Shown piece after piece: positions 53,454 to 63,258 of a stretch of DNA of 64,000 bases. The DNA comes from an uncultured Cytophagales bacterium (lineage in GTDB: Bacteria; Bacteroidota; Bacteroidia; Cytophagales; Thermonemataceae). Position 1 is the first letter of the stretch. Every line of letters begins with the position of its first letter. The stretch lies in assembly GCA_937911505.1 (NCBI GenBank), contig CALEMF010000113.1, positions 19,078 to 83,077 of the forward strand, given 5' to 3'. The notes beneath the pieces were generated by a model that saw only the letters and a list, made by a program, of their open reading frames with translations, searched no databases and was not told where the DNA came from. A program made the translations under genes and the position numbers.

Positions 53454-55721
53454 CTAAGCGTTTTCAGCAGCGATGAGATTCAAAGCAGAGCCCGCCTTAA
53501 ACCACGCTATCTGTTGTTCATTATAAGTATGATTTACTTTCACTTCATCTTTAGAGCCATCTGCGTGATGCAACACCACCGTCAAAGGGGTATTGGGTGC
53601 AAAGCTTTCTAGCCCGATGATATCAATGGTATCGTCTTCTTGTACCTTGTCGTAGTCAGCAGGATTATCGAAGGTAAGTCCGAGCATTCCTTGTTTTTTA
53701 AGGTTTGTCTCGTGGATACGTGCGAAAGATTTTACAATAATGGCTCTTACACCTAAGTGGCGAGGCTCCATGGCGGCATGTTCTCTTGAAGAACCCTCTC
53801 CATAGTTTTCATCGCCTACTACTATCGTACCTACTCCTTCTGCCTTATAAGCACGTTGTACTTGCGGTACTTCGCCATACTCACCTGTCAGTTGGCTTTT
53901 CACCTTGTTAGTAGCACCATTATAAGCATTGGTAGCACCAATTAATAAGTTGTTAGAGATATTATCGAGATGCCCACGATACTTCAACCAAGGGCCTGCC
54001 ATAGAGATATGGTCAGTGGTACATTTTCCTTTGGCTTTAATGAGGAGTTTTAAACCTTTTAAATCTGTTCCTTCCCAAGCTTTGAAAGGCTCTAACAGTT
54101 GCAAACGCTCTGAGTCAGGCTTTACAACCACTTCTACTTTCGAGCCATCTTCTGCTGGTGCTGTATAGCCAGCATCTTCTACATCAAATCCTTTAGTAGG
54201 AAGCTCTATACCAGTAGGTTCTTCCAACTTTACCTCTTCTCCATTTTCATTGGTAAGGGTATCTTCTAACGGATTGAAAGTTAAATCACCTGCAATGGCA
54301 AAAGCAGTCACAATCTCAGGAGAGGCTACAAATGCATGCGTAGAAGCATATCCATCGTTTCGCTTGGCGAAATTACGGTTAAAAGAAGTGATGATAGAGT
54401 TCTTACGAGTAGGGTCGTCTAAGTGTCTGTCCCATTGCCCAATACAAGGACCACAAGCATTCGCAAGCACTACCCCACCCATATTATCGAAAATATCTAA
54501 TAATCCGTCTCTTTCGGCTGTAAAACGTACCATTTCTGAACCTGGCGTGATCGTAAATTCTGATTTAGCCTTCAACTTCTTATCTACCGCCTGTTGTGCG
54601 AGAGAAGCAGCACGAGTCAAATCTTCATAAGAAGAGTTAGTACAAGAGCCTATCAGTCCTACTTCTAGGGTTTGTGGCCAGTCGTTTTCTTTCACTGCCT
54701 GTGCAAATTTAGAAAGCGGCCAAGCCAAATCTGGAGTAAAAGGCCCGTTAATATGGGGTTCTAACTCAGAGAGGTTGATCTCAATTACTTGGTCGTAGTA
54801 TTCTTCTGGGTTGGTATATACTTCTGGATCAGGGCGAAGGTAAGCCTTGATCTTATCCGCTTCGGCTGCCACTTCTTCTCTTTCGGTAGCTTTTAAATAC
54901 TCGGCTATTTTATTGTCGTAGGCAAAGATAGACGTAGTAGCGCCTATTTCGGCGCCCATATTACAGATAGTTCCTTTTCCTGTGGCAGAGAGCGCATCTG
55001 CACCTTCTCCAAAGTATTCTACAATCGCATCCGTTCCACCTTTTACCGTAAGAATACCTGCTACTCTCAAGATCACATCTTTGGCGGCCGTCCAGCCACT
55101 CATTTTTCCAGTTAGCTTTACACCAATTAATTTAGGCATCTTTAACTCCCAAGGCATTCCAGCCATTACATCTACCGCGTCTGCCCCTCCTACACCAATG
55201 GCAATCATCCCTAATCCACCTGCATTGGGGGTATGTGAGTCTGTGCCAATCATCATGCCACCGGGGAAAGCATAATTTTCCAATACTACCTGGTGAATAA
55301 TACCTGCACCTGCTCCCCAAAATCCAATACCGTACTTGTTAGAGACAGAGGCCAAAAAATCATATACTTCCTTATTTTTGTCAACGGCTACTTTTAAATC
55401 TTCTTCAGCGCCTACCTTTGCTTGAATAAGGTGATCGCAGTGTACGGTAGAAGGTACAGCTACTTGTGCCTTGTTAGCAGACATAAACTGAAGAAGCGCC
55501 ATCTGTGCGGTGGCATCTTGCATAGCAACCCGATCTGGCGCAAAGTTTACATAAGACTTCCCACGTATGTAAGCTTCACCTGCGGAGCCGTCGTAAAGAT
55601 GAGCGTATAGTATTTTCTCTGCAAGTGTGAGCGGTCTTCCCAGTACTTCGCGTGCTTTATCTACACGTCCAGGAAGTTGCGCATACACTGCTTTTATCAT
55701 ATCTAGATCGAATAATGCCAT
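53454..55721 (-). CDS. acnA: aconitate hydratase, 755 aa
   Basis: This is a mitochondrial-type aconitase interconverting citrate and isocitrate in the TCA cycle. The Fe-S ligands are visible: [14 protein letters not shown] (first Cys, about residue 357) and [12 protein letters not shown] (Cys pair, about residues 420-423). Substrate loops [12 protein letters not shown] and [20 protein letters not shown] are near the N-terminus and the swivel domain with [17 protein letters not shown] is at the C-terminus. Full length, monocistronic, with its own promoter box. Confidence 0.96.
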   Translation of the reverse strand: MALFDLDMIKAVYAQLPGRVDKAREVLGRPLTLAEKILYAHLYDGSAGEAYIRGKSYVNFAPDRVAMQDATAQMALLQFMSANKAQVAVPSTVHCDHLIQAKVGAEEDLKVAVDKNKEVYDFLASVSNKYGIGFWGAGAGIIHQVVLENYAFPGGMMIGTDSHTPNAGGLGMIAIGVGGADAVDVMAGMPWELKMPKLIGVKLTGKMSGWTAAKDVILRVAGILTVKGGTDAIVEYFGEGADALSATGKGTICNMGAEIGATTSIFAYDNKIAEYLKATEREEVAAEADKIKAYLRPDPEVYTNPEEYYDQVIEINLSELEPHINGPFTPDLAWPLSKFAQAVKENDWPQTLEVGLIGSCTNSSYEDLTRAASLAQQAVDKKLKAKSEFTITPGSEMVRFTAERDGLLDIFDNMGGVVLANACGPCIGQWDRHLDDPTRKNSIITSFNRNFAKRNDGYASTHAFVASPEIVTAFAIAGDLTFNPLEDTLTNENGEEVKLEEPTGIELPTKGFDVEDAGYTAPAEDGSKVEVVVKPDSERLQLLEPFKAWEGTDLKGLKLLIKAKGKCTTDHISMAGPWLKYRGHLDNISNNLLIGATNAYNGATNKVKSQLTGEYGEVPQVQRAYKAEGVGTIVVGDENYGEGSSREHAAMEPRHLGVRAIIVKSFARIHETNLKKQGMLGLTFDNPADYDKVQEDDTIDIIGLESFAPNTPLTVVLHHADGSKDEVKVNHTYNEQQIAWFKAGSALNLIAAENA

Positions 55722-55762
55722 GGTAGTAAAAGATTTAATTATTTTGATAAATTGAGACGTAA

Positions 55763-55770
55763 CAAAATTA
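55763..55770 (-). promoter_or_regulatory. -7 box (TAATTTTG) for the aconitase gene
   Basis: TAATTTTG on the minus strand, 42 bases before the ATG at 55721. Confidence 0.4.
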
Positions 55771-55891
55771 CAAAAACTTGTGAATTATAAAATCTCGACA
55801 CCTTTCCGTGCCTTATTTAGAAGCCTTCTAAACAGAAGGATTTCAATGCTTGGCCACTCAATAGTTTCACCTACTAATTTTAGTGGTCAAG

Positions 55892-56416
55892 ATGTATAAA
55901 GAAACGCTCACCGTACTCCGTAATAACAAGCCTGTATTGATTTACACAGATATTGGTTGGGAGTTAGCTTGTAGCATTCACGCTACTGAAACAATCGCTT
56001 CTGTTGTACAATATATACCTTATAACGAAAGTAATCCTTACACAGTTCTTGTAGCTGAAATAGGTCTTATTAGCAACTACGCTTCGGGTATTCCTGAAGT
56101 AGCTTGGGATATTATTGAGTATACACAAAAACCACTTACCGTCATTTTCGATAGCAACCAGCAATTGCCTGAGGTACTTCAAGAGCAAGTAGGACTTCGC
56201 TGGATAAAAGAGGCAACTACACAAAAGCTTATTTACCAGCTAGGCAAGCCATTATTTAGTGTAAGTTTGCAAAAATTAACAAAAGAACCACCCGTGCCTA
56301 GCGATCTTGAAGTGGCGGCTATTTTACCACCTTCGTCTGCTCAGGTGATCAAACACCTGTCTTATACTATTTTGAAAATGGGAAAATCAGGTGAGGTAAA
56401 TTTTGTAAAAAGATAA
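55892..56416 (+). CDS. divergent Sua5/YrdC-like protein with degenerate active site, 174 aa
   Basis: The whole length follows the Sua5/TsaC threonylcarbamoyl-AMP synthase fold: LIYTDIGWELACSIHATE stands at the YPTDTIWGIGCDATN position, GIPEVAWDIIEYTQKPLTVI at the EYxxKPLTxI strand, VGLRWIKEATTQKLIYQLGK at the VGIRxP region, and KMGKSGEVNFVKR at the C-terminus. Key catalytic parts are altered: the PTDT loop is shortened, the KxR region after the first helix is missing, and the STSAN motif is replaced by SVSLQK. It is probably a pseudoenzyme with a different role. GTG at 55883 is a less likely start. Confidence 0.7.
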   Translation: MYKETLTVLRNNKPVLIYTDIGWELACSIHATETIASVVQYIPYNESNPYTVLVAEIGLISNYASGIPEVAWDIIEYTQKPLTVIFDSNQQLPEVLQEQVGLRWIKEATTQKLIYQLGKPLFSVSLQKLTKEPPVPSDLEVAAILPPSSAQVIKHLSYTILKMGKSGEVNFVKR

Positions 56417-56451
56417 AATCACTTACATAGCGCTGTTTTTGTGAGTGATTT
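56416..56451 (+). terminator. stem-loop after the Sua5-like gene
   Basis: AAATCACT (56416-56423) pairs with AGTGATTT (56444-56451) with a 20-base loop; the stem starts in the last base of the stop codon. Confidence 0.6.
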
Positions 56452-56509
56452 GTTATATCTTTACTGTATTACAGGCTTGTAATAGTCGTTGAACATTTAT
56501 TAAACTTTT

Positions 56510-57958
56510 ATGAAAAAGTTTATTGTCTTTATATTATTTTTTTTTGTCGCTTCCTTTTCTATTGCGCAAGACACTCCCCAAAAGGAGCTAATCTATACAT
56601 TAAAGCCTACTGAACGGGTAGCTACCTTCGAAAACACCTTAGGTGTCTATCAATCACGGCTTGGCTATATGGTAGTGGTTGAGGATCAAGACAAAAATAC
56701 ACGTCAATATCTCGTTAACCAGCAATCGTATGGTCCTTATGATCGTGCTACCATTGAGCCCCCCAAGATGAACAACTATCACTGGGGATTTACAGATGCT
56801 TATAAAGATAGTAACATTGTTGCTTTTGATGGTTATAAATTTAACCGATACCCTAGTTTTCAACATACCTCAGATCTACGCATTACTAAAAATCTGAGCG
56901 CTTATACTATTTACAATGAGACGTTAGCAGAGCACAAGCTCACAGTAAATGGGGTAAAGTACGGCCCCTATGCTAATCTAGTAGACTACTACCTTAGCCC
57001 TGAAGGCACTACTTGGGCCATAGAATACTTTGAAAATGTGGGCACACATTACAATTTTTATATAAAGTTTAGCTCAGGAAAGGTAATTGGCCCTTTTTCA
57101 AAAATCCATGAGTTTGCGCTGATGAACGAAGATGCTTGGATTGTAGTAGCAGACAAAAAAGATACGCCTTCTAAGTCAGTAGGAGATAGAATGGTAGAGC
57201 AGTTCCATATTATCACCAGTCGTGGTGATCTAGGTCTTTTTGAAAAAGAACTGGTAGGCCAAGTGTATAGTCCCTACAGGAAGCTTCTATACACCAAGCT
57301 TAACTATGGTATGAATGTAATTCGGAATCAGCAGATTTTCTATATGGTGAACGGAGAGCTGTTTGGTCCTTACAAGGAGTTTGTGAAGCAGGCTGACTTA
57401 GGGGTAAAACCCAATCGCTTTAACTATGTGGTAGGAAAAGACTATACGCTCTTTTTTAGAGGAGAGAAAAGCTTTGCCATACACGTCAGAATGTTTACAG
57501 TAAGTGATAGCAGTAATAGTGTAGCAATTGTGAAGTCGCACCCTGGTACAAGTATCGATACGCTTACCATCAATGACAAATACTTCGTAGGTGTTTACAG
57601 TGGTATTGCTAATATCACCTTCGTACCTGAAACTGAAAACTTTTACTTTTGGATTGCTAACAATGATGGTTCTTACACCTTACATACTTATGTAAATAAT
57701 AAGGTAACAGAGCAACAGTCCTACCCGATTACTCCGCAAAAAGGAAAAATGCCTGAAGTGGCTTTCAGCCCTAGTATGCAGCACTGGGGATTTGTCTACT
57801 ACAATGGTAGCGAACGAAAAGTAGTAGTGGATAATCAGGAGTATCCTTCTGGCCTAATTGATGAAGTGGACTTTTATGAAGAGAACGGTAAGGAATATGC
57901 TTTCTGGCTAAGTTTAGACAGTTTAAAAGATATTGTTCTCAACCGCATTGGCTTTTAG
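56510..57958 (+). CDS. secreted repeat protein with GPY motifs, 482 aa
   Basis: A signal peptide (FILFFFVASFSIAQ) is followed by beta-rich repeats, each carrying a G-P-Y/F turn: SYGPYDRA, KYGPYANLV, VIGPFSKIHE, VYSPYRKL and LFGPYKEF. These recur about every 50-70 residues in the first two thirds, a propeller- or WG-like arrangement. I do not recognise a named family. It is probably periplasmic or exported. It ends in TAG, overlapping the convergent rhomboid gene by 4 bases. No genetic context suggests its role. Confidence 0.82.
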   Translation: MKKFIVFILFFFVASFSIAQDTPQKELIYTLKPTERVATFENTLGVYQSRLGYMVVVEDQDKNTRQYLVNQQSYGPYDRATIEPPKMNNYHWGFTDAYKDSNIVAFDGYKFNRYPSFQHTSDLRITKNLSAYTIYNETLAEHKLTVNGVKYGPYANLVDYYLSPEGTTWAIEYFENVGTHYNFYIKFSSGKVIGPFSKIHEFALMNEDAWIVVADKKDTPSKSVGDRMVEQFHIITSRGDLGLFEKELVGQVYSPYRKLLYTKLNYGMNVIRNQQIFYMVNGELFGPYKEFVKQADLGVKPNRFNYVVGKDYTLFFRGEKSFAIHVRMFTVSDSSNSVAIVKSHPGTSIDTLTINDKYFVGVYSGIANITFVPETENFYFWIANNDGSYTLHTYVNNKVTEQQSYPITPQKGKMPEVAFSPSMQHWGFVYYNGSERKVVVDNQEYPSGLIDEVDFYEENGKEYAFWLSLDSLKDIVLNRIGF

Positions 57959-58860
57959 TCTCTGCTGGCATCTAGTAAGCGTTGTTTTTCCTCTTTGGTA
58001 AGGCTTGCATATCCTGAAGCTGATATCTTATCTAATATTCTGTCTATTTCGTCTTGATTAGGCGCTGCTGACGACATACTCTCTCCATTGCCTTGTACTT
58101 TCACTTTACTTTTCACCTTTTCCTTTTTCACATAAGTCACCTTCATTTTAGGCTTTCTTCTGAAGAGCCCACCTAGCCAACCTAAAAAGTTGGTAATCCA
58201 AGCGCCGAGGTCGTTTCCTTTGCGTAATTGGCTGATGAACATGTAGCCAATAAGTGCGCCGCCTAAATGAGCTGCGTTACCTCCTGCGTTTACTTGTGGG
58301 AGTTGTATAAATGATAGTAATACAAAAAAGCCAGCGATGTATTTGATCCTTACTGGTCCCAAAAGTAGTAAATAGAAGGTAAGGTTGGGACGTAAAGTAG
58401 CCGCTGCTACCATCACTGCATACACACCTCCCGAAGCACCTATCATTTCGGCAGAAAGGGGCAAACGAGGGACAAAGTTATAAAGTGCCAAGTAGAAGAA
58501 GGCACCAATGAGTCCTCCTAGTACGTACACATTTACCAGTCGTTTATTTCCTAAGTACTCTACGATGATCTTACCAAACCAATATAAAAATAGCATATTG
58601 AAGAGGATGTGAAAGATACCCTCGTGTGTAAATAAATAGGTAACTAACGTCCAAGGACGGTACATCAAAGAGGTAAGTGACGCGGGTACTGAAAATTGAT
58701 CTAGTACACGTTTATACAAGGCATCTGCGTTACCCAGCCACAAAATAAGATGTACAATGTTTATAAATAAGAATACAATAATGTTGATGGTGATAATTTG
58801 CATAAGCCCATTATCACGTTTTTTAAAAGCATTTTTTAACTCTTCGAAGAAGTTATTCAT
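57955..58860 (-). CDS. rhomboid-family intramembrane serine protease, 301 aa
   Basis: Six or seven membrane helices occupy about residues 20-220. The catalytic Ser is in GASGGVYAVM (about residue 145) and the catalytic His in NAAHLGGALIGY; the L1-loop WR-type motif appears as MYRPWTLVTYLFTHEGIFH. The C-terminal 80 residues are cytoplasmic and contain a basic segment and a short helix (DEIDRILDKISASGYAS). It cleaves membrane proteins within the bilayer; substrates unknown. It is the last gene of a mutL-rhomboid-rhomboid series. Confidence 0.93.
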   Translation of the reverse strand: MNNFFEELKNAFKKRDNGLMQIITINIIVFLFINIVHLILWLGNADALYKRVLDQFSVPASLTSLMYRPWTLVTYLFTHEGIFHILFNMLFLYWFGKIIVEYLGNKRLVNVYVLGGLIGAFFYLALYNFVPRLPLSAEMIGASGGVYAVMVAAATLRPNLTFYLLLLGPVRIKYIAGFFVLLSFIQLPQVNAGGNAAHLGGALIGYMFISQLRKGNDLGAWITNFLGWLGGLFRRKPKMKVTYVKKEKVKSKVKVQGNGESMSSAAPNQDEIDRILDKISASGYASLTKEEKQRLLDASRD

Positions 58861-58982
58861 AGTCTTTTTCCTTTCGATCGTCTATAGCATACTTCATAAT
58901 ATAAATTTATGTAAACATCTTGAATACCACAAGCTTAGAAGAAGGGTATTCAATTTGTTGAAGCCTCTCGTTCCTATAACAA

Positions 58983-59792
58983 CTAGTAGTGTCTTGGAAT
59001 TCGCCAATAGTACTTTATTAGTAAAAAGGCGAAAATCATACCTCCAATGTGCGCAAAATGCGCAATATTATCGTCGGGTCTATTTTGTGCCAAAGCATAT
59101 AACTCAAAGCCTGTGTAAAACAATGCCAGGTACTTTGCCTTAATGGGTATAGGTGGAAACAGTAGCATCATCTGTAAGTTTGGAAAAATAAGTGCAAACG
59201 CCAGAATAATTCCAAATACAGCACCAGAAGCACCCACCATTGGAATGTCTATTTTTCTTTGTATGATCTCCGTTACATAGCCCCTGCCCACTTCTTGGTA
59301 CTCGGCATTATTAGGATCATCACTATAGGCTTCCATAAAGTTAACTAGCTGTGGATTTCTAAGTTTAACACCTGGCGCTTCTTCGTTAATAAACTTCATA
59401 AAGCGTTCAGGTGTAGGGGCTACTAAATAAGCTTCACCTACATCGCTCATTTTGTTTTGCTCCCAATAGTTTACTCCTGAGTTCAGAATGCCTGCACCCA
59501 AACCACACACAAAATAGAGCATGAAGAAACGGTTTGTACCTAATACTTGTTCTAACAAGTTACCAAAAACTACCAAACCAAACATGTTACCAAATATATG
59601 TAAAAAGCTGTTTGTAGAGTGTAAGAACATGTACGTTAAAAACTGATAAGGCTTAAACCTTTCAGAAATAAAAGAGTATAATCCTAGCTCTCTGTTAAGG
59701 TCTAATCCTGTACTCAGAAGTGCCATAGTGGCTAAGTACATAGCAATGTTGATGAGGAGTAGGATTCTTACAGCGGGTGTGAGTCTAAACAT
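58983..59792 (-). CDS. rhomboid-family intramembrane serine protease, 269 aa
   Basis: This second rhomboid has the catalytic Ser in VGASGAVFGIILAFA (about residue 191) and His in NIAHFAHIGGMIFAF; the helix-4 HxxxN part reads FLHIFGNMFGLVVFG. Between helices 3 and 4 is a soluble insertion of about 70 residues (from YWEQNKM to the GASG helix) containing charged and turn-rich sequence not present in the neighbour. It starts 25 bases after mutL ends, so coexpression with mutL is likely. Substrate unknown. Confidence 0.93.
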   Translation of the reverse strand: MFRLTPAVRILLLINIAMYLATMALLSTGLDLNRELGLYSFISERFKPYQFLTYMFLHSTNSFLHIFGNMFGLVVFGNLLEQVLGTNRFFMLYFVCGLGAGILNSGVNYWEQNKMSDVGEAYLVAPTPERFMKFINEEAPGVKLRNPQLVNFMEAYSDDPNNAEYQEVGRGYVTEIIQRKIDIPMVGASGAVFGIILAFALIFPNLQMMLLFPPIPIKAKYLALFYTGFELYALAQNRPDDNIAHFAHIGGMIFAFLLIKYYWRIPRHY

Positions 59793-59817
59793 ACAAAAAA
59801 TAGCGTAATATAAGTGG

Positions 59818-61677
59818 TTAAGGATTTACGAACATTTCTCCTAGCTTTACCATATCCAGTATCACCAAAGTAGGTTCTCCAGAAGGGGTATAGTTGGGGT
59901 TGGACGAAGTGAATAATTGTGCTACGAGGGTATTCATCTCTACAGAAGAAAGTTTTGTGTTGGGCCTGATTGCCGTTCGCTTAGCAAGTGAGTTAGCCAT
60001 GCGCTCGTGTACAGGTAACTGTAACGACGCTTGCTGGTGTTTCAATTGCTCAATAAAACCTTCTAACATTTCCTTCTCATTTTCAAAACGTACGCCTGCT
60101 GGCAAGCCTTGCAAAACTAGCTGATAATCGTCAGCAAAGGTAAATGCAAAGCCTAGCGCTTGTAACTCTTCCGACAACTCCTTCATAAGCTCGTAGTCAC
60201 TACTATTTAATGTAACTGTAGTAGGAAATAAAAGTTGTTGTGATATCCCATTCTTGTTTTGTAGTGTAGCTAAGTACTTGTCGTACAAGATGCGTTGGTG
60301 TGCTGCGTGTTGATCGATCACCATTAAGCCTGATTTTACCTGTGTGACAATATAGCGTAAGTGTAACTGTAGCAGGTTACTCTCTGTATGTCCTTCTACA
60401 GTAGAAATATTACCTTTTTCATCATTTAGGCTGCTTTCAAACGTAATTGTTGTAGGAGTAGTAATCTCATCAAATAGCTCTTTATCATCTGCTTCTACTT
60501 CCTTAGTATCTTTTTGAAAGCCTTCAAAAAGTTTTTCCCAGTTTTTTATATTGGCTTTTTCTCTAGGCGTTTTCTGATAGCCTGTAGCGTCTATTTCTTT
60601 AGGTTGTTGTTCTACCGCAACTTTTTTCATTTCACTTTCGTCAGGAGAAAAATTGACATCTACGTCGAAATCAAGGGCAGGTGTAATATTGTGTGTGCCT
60701 AATGCCCGCCTTACGGCTGCATTGATAATGGCGTAGACCGTTCGCTCATCGTCAAATTTTATTTCAGTCTTGGTAGGATGTACATTGATATCAATGTGGG
60801 TAGGATCTATCTCTAAGAAAAGGGTATAAAAAGGATAATGCTGCTTGGGTAACAGGCCTTCAAAGGCTGTCATTACAGCGTGGTGAAGATATCCACTTTT
60901 GATAAAACGATGATTGACGAAAAAGAACTGTTCTCCCCTTGTTTTCTTGGCATTATCGGGCTTCCCAATATAACCTGTTACTTTAATGAGCGGCGTTTCT
61001 TCTTGGCAGGGAATAAGCTGCTCTCGATAAGACTTACCAAAAATACCCACGATGCGATGGCTTAACTTACCAGCCGTTAGCCTGTATACTTCCAAGTCGT
61101 TGTGTACCAATGAAAACATGATCTCTGAATGGGCCAAGGCAACTCGTTGAAATTCATCGAGTACGTGTCGCATTTCTACGGCGTTTGTTTTTAGAAAATT
61201 ACGCCTTGCTGGTACATTAAAAAATAGATTTTTTACGGCAATGGAAGTGCCTTTGGTAAATACAATCTCTTCTTGCTTTTTTAAGGCAGAACCTTCTATA
61301 CAAATTAAAGTTCCTACTTGCTCTTCGCTACGATTAGTGCGTAGTTCTACTTGCGCCACTGCAGCGATAGAGGCCATGGCTTCTCCTCTGAAGCCCATCG
61401 TCGAGATATTGAAAAGGTCTTCGCTTTTCTTTATTTTTGAGGTGGCATGGCGTTCAAAGCACATTCGTGCGTCTGTAGGTGACATGCCTACGCCATTGTC
61501 AATTACCTGAATAAGTGTTTTGCCCGCATCTTTCACAATCAACTGTACTTCTGTGGCAGCAGCATCGATGGCATTTTCCATCAGTTCTTTTACCACCGAA
61601 GCGGGACGTTGCACAACCTCTCCTGCAGCTATTTGATTGGCGATAGAGTCAGGTAAAAGTTGTATGATATCTAACAT
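59818..61677 (-). CDS. mutL: DNA mismatch repair protein MutL, 619 aa
   Basis: ATG 61677 (MLDIIQLLPDSIANQIAAGE) is the normal N-terminus; an upstream ATG at 61785 adds 36 unrelated residues. The GHKL ATPase motifs are intact: ELMENAIDAAATEVQL, DNGVGM and GFRGEAMASIAAV. The C-terminal dimer domain has DQHAAHQRILYDKY where endonuclease-type MutL reads DQHAxxExxxxE, and YTPSGEP where CPHGRP is usual, so nuclease activity is doubtful. It couples MutS to strand removal. No MutH-type gene is seen. Confidence 0.95.
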   Translation of the reverse strand: MLDIIQLLPDSIANQIAAGEVVQRPASVVKELMENAIDAAATEVQLIVKDAGKTLIQVIDNGVGMSPTDARMCFERHATSKIKKSEDLFNISTMGFRGEAMASIAAVAQVELRTNRSEEQVGTLICIEGSALKKQEEIVFTKGTSIAVKNLFFNVPARRNFLKTNAVEMRHVLDEFQRVALAHSEIMFSLVHNDLEVYRLTAGKLSHRIVGIFGKSYREQLIPCQEETPLIKVTGYIGKPDNAKKTRGEQFFFVNHRFIKSGYLHHAVMTAFEGLLPKQHYPFYTLFLEIDPTHIDINVHPTKTEIKFDDERTVYAIINAAVRRALGTHNITPALDFDVDVNFSPDESEMKKVAVEQQPKEIDATGYQKTPREKANIKNWEKLFEGFQKDTKEVEADDKELFDEITTPTTITFESSLNDEKGNISTVEGHTESNLLQLHLRYIVTQVKSGLMVIDQHAAHQRILYDKYLATLQNKNGISQQLLFPTTVTLNSSDYELMKELSEELQALGFAFTFADDYQLVLQGLPAGVRFENEKEMLEGFIEQLKHQQASLQLPVHERMANSLAKRTAIRPNTKLSSVEMNTLVAQLFTSSNPNYTPSGEPTLVILDMVKLGEMFVNP

Positions 61678-61914
61678 AGCCTTGAAACAAGTAAGGAAAG
61701 AAAATGATATAAAGTTAGCGATTCTACAGTGCTTACAGCAAAAGGTTCTCTTATAACACTTGTGTTTTTTATTCAGTTCATTCATACAATATTAACAAAA
61801 ATCGAAAAGCATCACAAGCTACTTTTTGTCTCTCTACTATATTACGCGATTGTTACGAATGTTAAATATTTATTATAAAATATAATATTAGTGTAAAAGT
61901 ATGGTGATGCAAAT

Positions 61915-61922
61915 TACCTTTG
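61915..61922 (+). promoter_or_regulatory. -7 box (TACCTTTG) for the Na/Pi cotransporter gene
   Basis: TACCTTTG followed by CA, 42 bases before ATG 61965. The region 61678-61914 has no gene and is AT-rich. Confidence 0.5.
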
Positions 61923-61964
61923 CACTCCGTAAATTGGAAAAGCGTGCCTTGATTCTACTTTTAA

Positions 61965-63152
61965 ATGAAAGAAACTCTCACAGACAAAACACCTTCAACC
62001 CGTCCTGTTTATCGTTTACCAGCGCTTATTCCTAGAATCATTTTATTTTTTTTAGTGTCGTTAGCTTTTCTCATTGCTTTAGAGCTTATGGTCAATACCT
62101 TGAAGCTCTTCGGTGAAGAAGAGGTAAGAGACATTCTATCAATGCGTGTGAATCCTTTTGTAGCGTTATTTGCTGGCTTACTTACTACCTCTATTGTACA
62201 GAGTAGCTCTTTGGTTACGTCTATTATCGTAGCCATGGTAGCCGCCGGCAACATGGATCTACAAAATGCTACCTATATGGTAATTGGTGCTAATATTGGG
62301 ACTACGATTACCTGTATGATTGTGTCGCTGGGTCATGTCACACGAAAAAAAGAGTTTAGAAAAGCCTTTGCAGGAAGTATGATTCATGTTCTTTTTAATG
62401 TTTTAGCAGCTATTATTGTATTTCCTTTAGAGTATTATTGGGGGCTTCTTTCTCGTACAGCCCTTTACTTCACGTCTTTTATACAAACTTCAAAACATTT
62501 ACTCCCCATCGACTTCGTGGGCATTATCAAGTCGTTTACAACGCCAGCCGCCAACTTCCTTATTGACGTGTTGGGTAACTATGTGCTTTCATTGGCTTTA
62601 TCGTTGCTACTTTTAGTGATCTGCCTAAGGCTTTTCTCTAGTCTATTCAAGCAAGTAGCCATCAATAATTTTCTCAAAAAAATAGAAACTTTCTTATTTG
62701 GGAATGCACATAAGGCGTTAGGCTGGGGAATATTTATTACCGCTATTCTTCACTCAAGCTCTATTGTTACTAGTTTTATTGTAGCAATGGTTGCCAGTAA
62801 CCGTATCTCTTTACGTAGGTCATTACCCTTTATTATGGGAGCCAACATTGGCACCACTATTACCGCACTCACCGCCTCAATTGGCACCACAGAGTTTGCG
62901 TTGGCCATTGCTTTAGTGCACCTTATCATTAATGTACTTATTACGTTGCTTATCTATCCTTTCTCTTATATAAAAGATGGGATCGTCAATATCTGTAGGC
63001 AACTAGGAAAGATGTCTGTCAAGTATCGTACGCTTGGATTTGCCTCCATCTTATTCATTTTCTTCATTATTCCGTTTCTTTTGATTTATGTTTCAGAAAA
63101 AAAGGGTGAAAAGGTAGAGAAAGAGGTTCCTGTGCAGCAAGACCAAAAGTGA
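61965..63152 (+). CDS. Na+/phosphate cotransporter family protein, 395 aa
   Basis: This polytopic membrane protein (about 8-9 helices) has the inverted pair of family repeats: TTSIVQSSSLVTSIIVAMVA with GANIGTTITCM, and ITAILHSSSIVTSFIVAMVA with MGANIGTTITALT. The QSSS motif of the first repeat is changed to HSSS in the second. Members import phosphate with sodium. The C-terminal PhoU-like domain found in many bacterial members is absent; the tail is a short charged stretch. It is not near other phosphate genes. Confidence 0.92.
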   Translation: MKETLTDKTPSTRPVYRLPALIPRIILFFLVSLAFLIALELMVNTLKLFGEEEVRDILSMRVNPFVALFAGLLTTSIVQSSSLVTSIIVAMVAAGNMDLQNATYMVIGANIGTTITCMIVSLGHVTRKKEFRKAFAGSMIHVLFNVLAAIIVFPLEYYWGLLSRTALYFTSFIQTSKHLLPIDFVGIIKSFTTPAANFLIDVLGNYVLSLALSLLLLVICLRLFSSLFKQVAINNFLKKIETFLFGNAHKALGWGIFITAILHSSSIVTSFIVAMVASNRISLRRSLPFIMGANIGTTITALTASIGTTEFALAIALVHLIINVLITLLIYPFSYIKDGIVNICRQLGKMSVKYRTLGFASILFIFFIIPFLLIYVSEKKGEKVEKEVPVQQDQK

Positions 63153-63258
63153 GTATAATATTAGCTGAACCAAACTGCCTAGTTGTGAGCTAGCATCACC
63201 ACTGTGATGATTCATCATCTCTAATACTATCTATCAATAGATAATACAGTAATCTACT

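Noticed and set aside
61678..61785. Upstream 36-residue extension of MutL
   Set aside because: The extension (rich in Cys and Lys) has no counterpart in MutL; ATG 61677 gives the conserved N-terminus.
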